A DNA stretch of 64,000 nucleotides, taken from contig NC_088784.1 in the NCBI RefSeq assembly GCF_958450345.1, positions 63,513,747-63,577,746 on the forward strand, read 5' to 3'. The translations under genes were made by a program, and so were the position numbers. A model generated the notes under the pieces. That model saw only the letters and a program-made list of their open reading frames with translations, made no database searches and was not told the DNA's origin. The DNA is from Calliphora vicina. Lineage: Eukaryota; Arthropoda; Insecta; Diptera; Calliphoridae. The stretch's first letter is position 1; every line of letters starts with the position of its first letter. This document shows positions 59,011 to 64,000 of the stretch, piece by piece.

Positions 59011-59247
59011 TCTAATTAATATTTTACAATGGTATGTGAGAAATATTAACATCCATAAGGACCTAGGTGTCTCCCTGGTGAAAAATGAAATAAAAAACAA
59101 GCGGAGTCATATTTGAAAAAGTTAGAAGTTCACCCAAACCCACTTGCACGAACATTAATGAGATGTAATGGCTACATCCGACTAAGAAGAAGGAATCCAA
59201 CAGACCTGCGGATAATTTTTCGTCAAACTGCAAAAAAAATATATTCT

Positions 59248-59498
59248 TACACAGAGAAAACAGATTCGTGATAGCAACCGAATTTGTTGCCAATCGAATG
59301 ATTTGGTTGCACATATAGAATTTTTCGGTCCTATCAAAAGAAAGTTGGTTGATAAAGAAGAATTTCAGTTGAAGCAACCAAACTTTAGTTTCCCCTTCCA
59401 AAATTTTGTACCCACAACTGTAAAATTCGGTCACTAAGGTAGAATCATTCGATTAGCAACAAATTCGGTTGCTATCACGAATCTGTTTTCTCTGTGTA
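59248..59498. mobile_element. MITE, CACAGAGAAAACAG ends, 251 bp
   Basis: TA-CACAGAGAAAA at the left and TTTTCTCTGTG-TA at the right. The arms (about 56 bp) are inverse with one mismatch through cagattcgtgatagcaaccg and aatttgttgc. The TA flanks suggest a Tc1/mariner-type target. Its opening resembles the MITE at 33439 (gcagagaaaaa) but the arms differ. Confidence 0.85.
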
Positions 59499-59691
59499 TG
59501 TTTCTGATTAGCAGCGATTTTAATTTGTTTTAAAGGACATTATTAAACATTATTAACAAATAGGAATTTAGAATTTTGTACAAATTATTGTTCGCGTACA
59601 TTTTTGGATACTTTTCAGATTGAAAGTATATTAATTTTTACGCTCTAAAATAAAAATACCTTAAGGAAAGTACGCAAACATATCTAGTGTT

Positions 59692-60998
59692 TTTATACCC
59701 TACGCCACCATAGTGGGGAGGGTATAATGCGTTTGTGCAGATGTTTGTAAGGCCCAAAAATATTGGTCTAACACCCACCTTAAAGTATACCGATCGTTAC
59801 TTTCTGAGTCGATTAAGCGATGTTTGTCCGTCCGTCTGGCTGGTTGGCTGGCTGTCCATGTAAAACTTGTGCGCAGAGTACAGGTCGCAATTTTGAAGAT
59901 ATTTCGATCAAATTTGGTACATATAATTTCTTCGGCCCAATCCTATTGAAACTGGCTGAAATCGGTCCATTATTTCACCTAGCCCCCATACAAATGTCCT
60001 CCCGAAATTGGACTTTATCGGTCATAAATGTTTAATTTATATATGTATCTACACAAATTTCGCTCTAAATATGTTTTTTATATACAAAATTTGTGTCACC
60101 AAATCACTTTAACGTGCATAAATCTCTTACCCCCATATGCATAAATAGTTTATAAATTTATCAAAGGTTTATAAAACAAAACTTCCATACAGAATCTGTT
60201 TCATAAACCTTTGATAAATTTATAAACTGTTTATGCATATGGGGGTTAAAATTTTTGGTTTTCAAGCCTCATAAAAATATATGTTTTTGAATTATTGACT
60301 TTTTACATAATTTAACTAATATATATGGAAATTGGCTTTAGTTTAAGTCTACAAGTAACTTATTTTTAGTTCGATTTATTTCTTTTTTTATTTGTTTAAT
60401 GGATGAAGTCATTATGTTCAAATGTGCCCCCCATACGGGGCAGCTGTGAACGGCAATTTTTATCTTGTAGCGTTTATATACAAAAATACCATAAACAGTT
60501 CTATTTTCTTTATATATAATAAACTCGATTTATTTATGAAGAAAAACCATAAACATTTAAAAATAAAAAAACAATAAATTTATGTCACGAAAGAAAAAAA
60601 AAATTACAAAATTTACTGCAAAAACATGGTCACCCAACTACATTCGGTCGACGACTGAAAAAACTAGATAAAGTTGTTGACGTTGCTAGAAAACAAGGTT
60701 GCCATGTGAAAAACTTGGTTAAGGGTCGGAAAAATTGTTAACTGAGATTTTATTAACATTGTTCAAAGGTGCCCCTGTTCAAACGTGTCCCCTCTCCCCT
60801 ATACACAAAATTCAATATAAATAACTTTCATATATACATAAATCACACGACCTAATTTAATGGTGATCGGTCCATAATTGGGCATAGCTCCCATATAAGG
60901 CCCACTTCCGAAAATCACTCACGAATATAAATTATTGATATTTTAAAACAAGAATATTTTCGCTCATTTACTTGGTGATCATACTTCCTTACTTGTTT
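59692..60998 (+). mobile_element. mini-me type I copy with a 0.67-kb insertion
   Basis: Left part 59692-60129 (ttttataccctacgccaccat, cgtccgtctggctgg, caccaaatcactttaacgtg). Right part from about 60802 to 60998 (cacaaaattcaatataaata, gcatagctcccatataaggc, atacttccttacttgtttt). The segment 60130-60801 is foreign. Confidence 0.75.
60130..60245. repeat. 43-bp-arm hairpin
   Basis: The left arm (60130-60172) starts cccccatatgcataaatag. The right arm (60203-60245) is its inverse with one mismatch, ending tgcatatggggg. The loop is 30 bp. It forms the left edge of the insertion in the mini-me copy, starting exactly where the mini-me sequence breaks, and its ends resemble those of 26875-29097. Confidence 0.85.
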
Positions 60999-61793
60999 TT
61001 TTTTTTTTAATTTCGAAACACAAGAGTAATACAGACGATCTAAATTCACGGTATCATATTCATAATGGTTTATCGTTGCCAAAAATATTTTTATATTTAA
61101 ACATCATTAATAGTAGTAAAGTGAAAAATATCAGTTTCTCCAGAATAACTGAATATGTTGATGGTGCATTCGAAATTTTTAAGGCTATGAATTTGTTATT
61201 TTACATTTTACATTTTTTTCATTACACATTGAATTAACAGAAAAATAAAGTTGTGAAGAAAATATGAGTAAAGCATTTTTGAACCTGAAATGCTTTCAAA
61301 CATAATGCATTTTCTGTTAAAAATAGTATTATTTTTAAACTAGTAGTGAGTGAATGTTTAACAAAATACAGATTAATATTTAAATAAAAGAAGCAGTTGC
61401 CAAGTAGTTGATTTTGTATTTTAATTTTTGCCGGGAAATTTAATACTCCGAAAATCCTAAACCACAATTTCATGCTAAATATATCTATGTATATTATGGA
61501 GTATTCGTTTTATTATTATGTGGAGAAATACATATCTTAATTACAGCTTTACTACAAACCACAAGCAACCAGCATTGTAAATACGCTATATAATAGTGAA
61601 AAATGTTACAACAAAAGAAATCATGTTGTAATGGGAATGTGATATGTTGTATTGGGTGTTAAAAAACATTATTTTAAACTACGTGTTTTGGACGGTAACA
61701 GAAGACGGTGGTTCACAATCGCTGAAGGGAATTTTTAATTTTGTGTTATTAGTTATTTTAAAACGTGAATGTCCTAAGCAAGGCACAGTGAAG

Positions 61794-61802
61794 TATATAA
61801 GG
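61794..61802 (+). promoter_or_regulatory. Possible TATA box
   Basis: tatataagg lies 57 bp upstream of an ATG at 61851. The short frame it opens runs straight into a 29-T tract (phenylalanine run) and ends near 62030. It could be a real first exon or chance. Confidence 0.25.
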
Positions 61803-61865
61803 TGAATTGATTGAATTTAACCATAAAACAAGTTCTATCGTAAAGTTAAGATGTCAAGCAATAAT

Positions 61866-61867
<2 letters not shown>

Positions 61868-61896
<29 letters not shown>
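61868..61896. repeat. 29-nt T homopolymer
   Basis: An uninterrupted T run, the longest homopolymer noticed in the window. No retroposed sequence with a matching poly(A) is evident on the minus strand. Confidence 0.9.
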
Positions 61897-62552
61897 GTAT
61901 AACCAACACTCAGGGGATACCCCTATATATGCAGTGCATTGTGTTGATGTTAGGAAATAAAGTTGTGAGTTTAAAGATTTGGGGAGTTAAAATTATACCA
62001 TATTCATGGGCGTATTTTCAATATTTGTAATTATGTTTTTAGGGTTGTTATACCTTGTTGGAAAGGGTATTTTGCCTAGATTCCATCTTTGTAAAGAGTT
62101 TTGTATATATTGTTAGCAGATTTGAAATTTATTCATTTAAAATATATAATGTTTTTTGGCTTACCTACGCAACTTTGACTAGGATTTTAACTATTGGCGC
62201 CGTTTGCCGCCGATCTAGTTTTAACATAGAAATTAAGTGTAACTTATTATCTAAAAGATATATCAAAATTAGATGCCTTTTGATGCCTATAATCAAATGG
62301 AAAGCAAAAAGGTTGAGCAACTCAGAAATTTAAAAAAAAAAATTATCATCTTTTTTTGATTTTAGTTGCTTTTCATAGCTTTTTTTGCTATGATAGCTTA
62401 TAAAAATGTATAATTATGTACAAAGTAAATTTAGTTCTTAACAAAACAGTGTTTTAATTTTTTTAACCCGATGAAAATTGTAAAAGTTATTCAACTTTTT
62501 TTATAGTATTTTCTCCTTCATCGCATGTGAATAAAAAAAAATTTGTAATTTA

Positions 62553-63055
62553 CAAGGAAAATTTTGTTGAACTTTTTTCGAAAAAATTTAATAACTTTTG
62601 TAAATATAAACCGATTTTAACAAGTAATGTCTCATTTTTGTCTAAATAAAATTATCTTTAAGACACGGTGCAAAAAAAATAGGTTTTTATAGACAAAAAT
62701 TAAAATAACTATTGTTGAATTTCACAAAAAAAAAAAAATAAAAAAATGCGAAACTTTTTATAAAAACTTACATAATTTCATGAAATATGCAGACATTTAT
62801 AAAAGAAAAATAAGATGCCTCTCCATAATTGTTTAAAAATTTGAAATCGGTCTTAAAATATGTGAGTTAGAGGTACTATAGTACTATTACATTTATACAA
62901 AAACTAAAAGAAATCAAAAAAGTATTTTTAATGATATTTTTAATCCTGATTAAAGTCCCACCTATTCAACAAAAGAAAAATCTTACAAAAATCCTCATCC
63001 ATTCAAAAGTTACAGATTTTTGATCCAAAAATTACCAAAATTTTCCACTGTGCAA
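62553..63055. repeat. Repeat shared with 25.9-26.2 kb, with a CACAGTGG-type end
   Basis: The segment 62553-62875 is a direct copy of 25916-26205 (ataacttttgtaa, aataactattgttgaatttt, gcgaaactttttat). The right part, read inversely from 63053, begins gcacagtggaaaattttggt, then atctgtaacttttgaatgg, resembling the CACAGTGG family start. Confidence 0.55.
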
Positions 63056-63104
63056 GGTTTAAATTTTCCCATTAGGATTTAAATGAGACGGTCTGATAGC
63101 TTTT

Positions 63105-63400
63105 CCAAAGTAGTCAACGCATTGGTTTGCACTGCCCTGACATAGAGTCAGTTGCATTAATAGCAACTTTGGATTACCTGGGATGTACAAAGTTACCAAT
63201 TGACCAATTTCTGCAGTACAAAGAGCACAGGTGAGTCAAATGACTCAAAATATATAAATTGGAGTCAGCCAATTGATCAGACATTAGAAACAATTACTGT
63301 CTATAAGGGATACATTGACTACTTGTTTAACTGCTGGATAGTGAATATAATTAATATAGCTCTTGAAGATAGTTCAGCTCATATTAAAGAATCATTTTAA
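63105..63400 (+). other. Unidentified coding-like stretch
   Basis: A plus frame from about 63112 to 63229 reads GLHCPDIESVALIATLDYLG and LPIDQFLQYKEHR, ending exactly at a GTGAGT. A second frame (63200-63400) reads ESNDSKYINWSQPIDQTLET, then YKGYIDYLFNCWIVNI, and stops at 63400. Amino-acid composition is more protein-like than in surrounding DNA. No family recognised. It may be a broken exon pair, a frameshifted gene relic or chance. Confidence 0.25.
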
Positions 63401-64000
63401 CCAAAACTACTATTTATTATTCAACTGTTTTTCATTGTTCCCCCATTAGAAGCTATTTTTATGGCATGTCAAGATTATATCGCCCCACTGTAGCTACCCC
63501 TTGCATAAATCGTTTACTTTTTTCCAATAAATAGCTATAAATTTCCGCTACTCACATATGAAAAAAAAGCATTAATATTGAAATACACAATCAGGAATTG
63601 AATTAAAATATACGTCTATAAAAAATAGCATCAGATAGAGATACATTTAAACTTAAATTTATGGAAAAAAGCGACAGACATGTTTAAATAAAATCAAAAA
63701 GCATTTATTTTGTATATGACTGATATCAATCTCATGCATAAAAATCTATTTGTTTGAATGTGCCTTTGTAATTTTTGCCATTTGAATGTATTTTTTTAGA
63801 TGTTCGGTTTTTGTTATTGTTGTTGTCTACCAAAGCCCCATCATCGTCGCATCACGACCATTATTTTTCAATTTCCAATTTCATCGCATAAAAAATGTGT
63901 ATGTTCACACACTTGCAGATTAGAGCTGTCCTTAAAAAAAATATTTGTTTTGGATGGTTCTTAAACTAAATGCTGCCTTATTTAAGATCTATAGGATAAC
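63401..64000. other. Intergenic sequence
   Basis: AT-rich. gccccactgtagctacccc at about 63483 resembles the CACAGTGGGGC repeat end. No gene. Confidence 0.4.

Larger units (their letters stand above)
60999..62552. other. Intergenic sequence with a possible promoter
   Basis: AT-rich, largely unique. It contains the TATA-like site at 61794 and the T-tract at 61868. No domain recognised in any frame. Confidence 0.4.

Noticed and set aside
1..64000. tRNA, rRNA or snRNA genes
   Set aside because: No B-box-like GGTTCGAATCC with a matching A-box or other RNA gene signature was noticed by eye; a covariance-model scan would be needed to exclude them.

Overview
The window looks like a piece of a calyptrate-fly-type dipteran genome (house fly / blow fly kind). 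The evidence is very AT-rich DNA, short GT-AG introns, a canonical 7tm_6 odorant receptor, an insect-allergen-repeat secreted protein, and heavy loads of mini-me/DINE-1-like, hAT, Tc1/mariner, BEL and non-LTR transposon debris. The species assignment is inference. No bacterial features, CRISPR arrays, rRNA or tRNA genes were seen.

Only two intact-looking host genes are supported, both on the minus strand. The first (6062-6818) is a two-exon secreted protein of about 231 aa of the insect allergen-related repeat (G12-like) family, with a TATA box upstream. The second (32595-37349) is a two-exon odorant receptor of about 394 aa. Its 3.57 kb intron is filled with repeats, and the splice junction restores a continuous, family-typical reading frame.

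Almost everything else is transposon sequence, much of it nested. Three related hAT copies are present: 656-1857 and 44091-47717, both with 8-bp target duplications, and a truncated copy at 23011-25349. A 2.55 kb foldback element sits inside the second, and a mini-me copy plus a mariner derivative sit inside the third. A 2.2 kb palindrome (19326-21503) belongs to a different foldback family with half-copies elsewhere. A triple nest occupies 26641-29611. Two internally deleted mariner-like elements (16221-16959, 24119-25033) share termini but have different deletions. Tc1-like, non-LTR, BEL and Helitron-helicase pseudogenes mark further dead elements. Two families of mini-me-like elements recur about a dozen times.

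Stretches with little recognisable content (about 0-0.65, 1.9-2.9, 10.4-11.7, 17.6-19.3, 29.6-30, 38.1-39.1, 42.8-44.1, 55.1-57.2 and 61-64 kb) are AT-rich intergenic DNA. I found no convincing new cellular system. The most notable items are the nested foldback/hairpin elements, the TTAA/CCC-ended inverted repeats, the out-of-order BEL fragments and one unidentified coding-like stretch near 63.2 kb.
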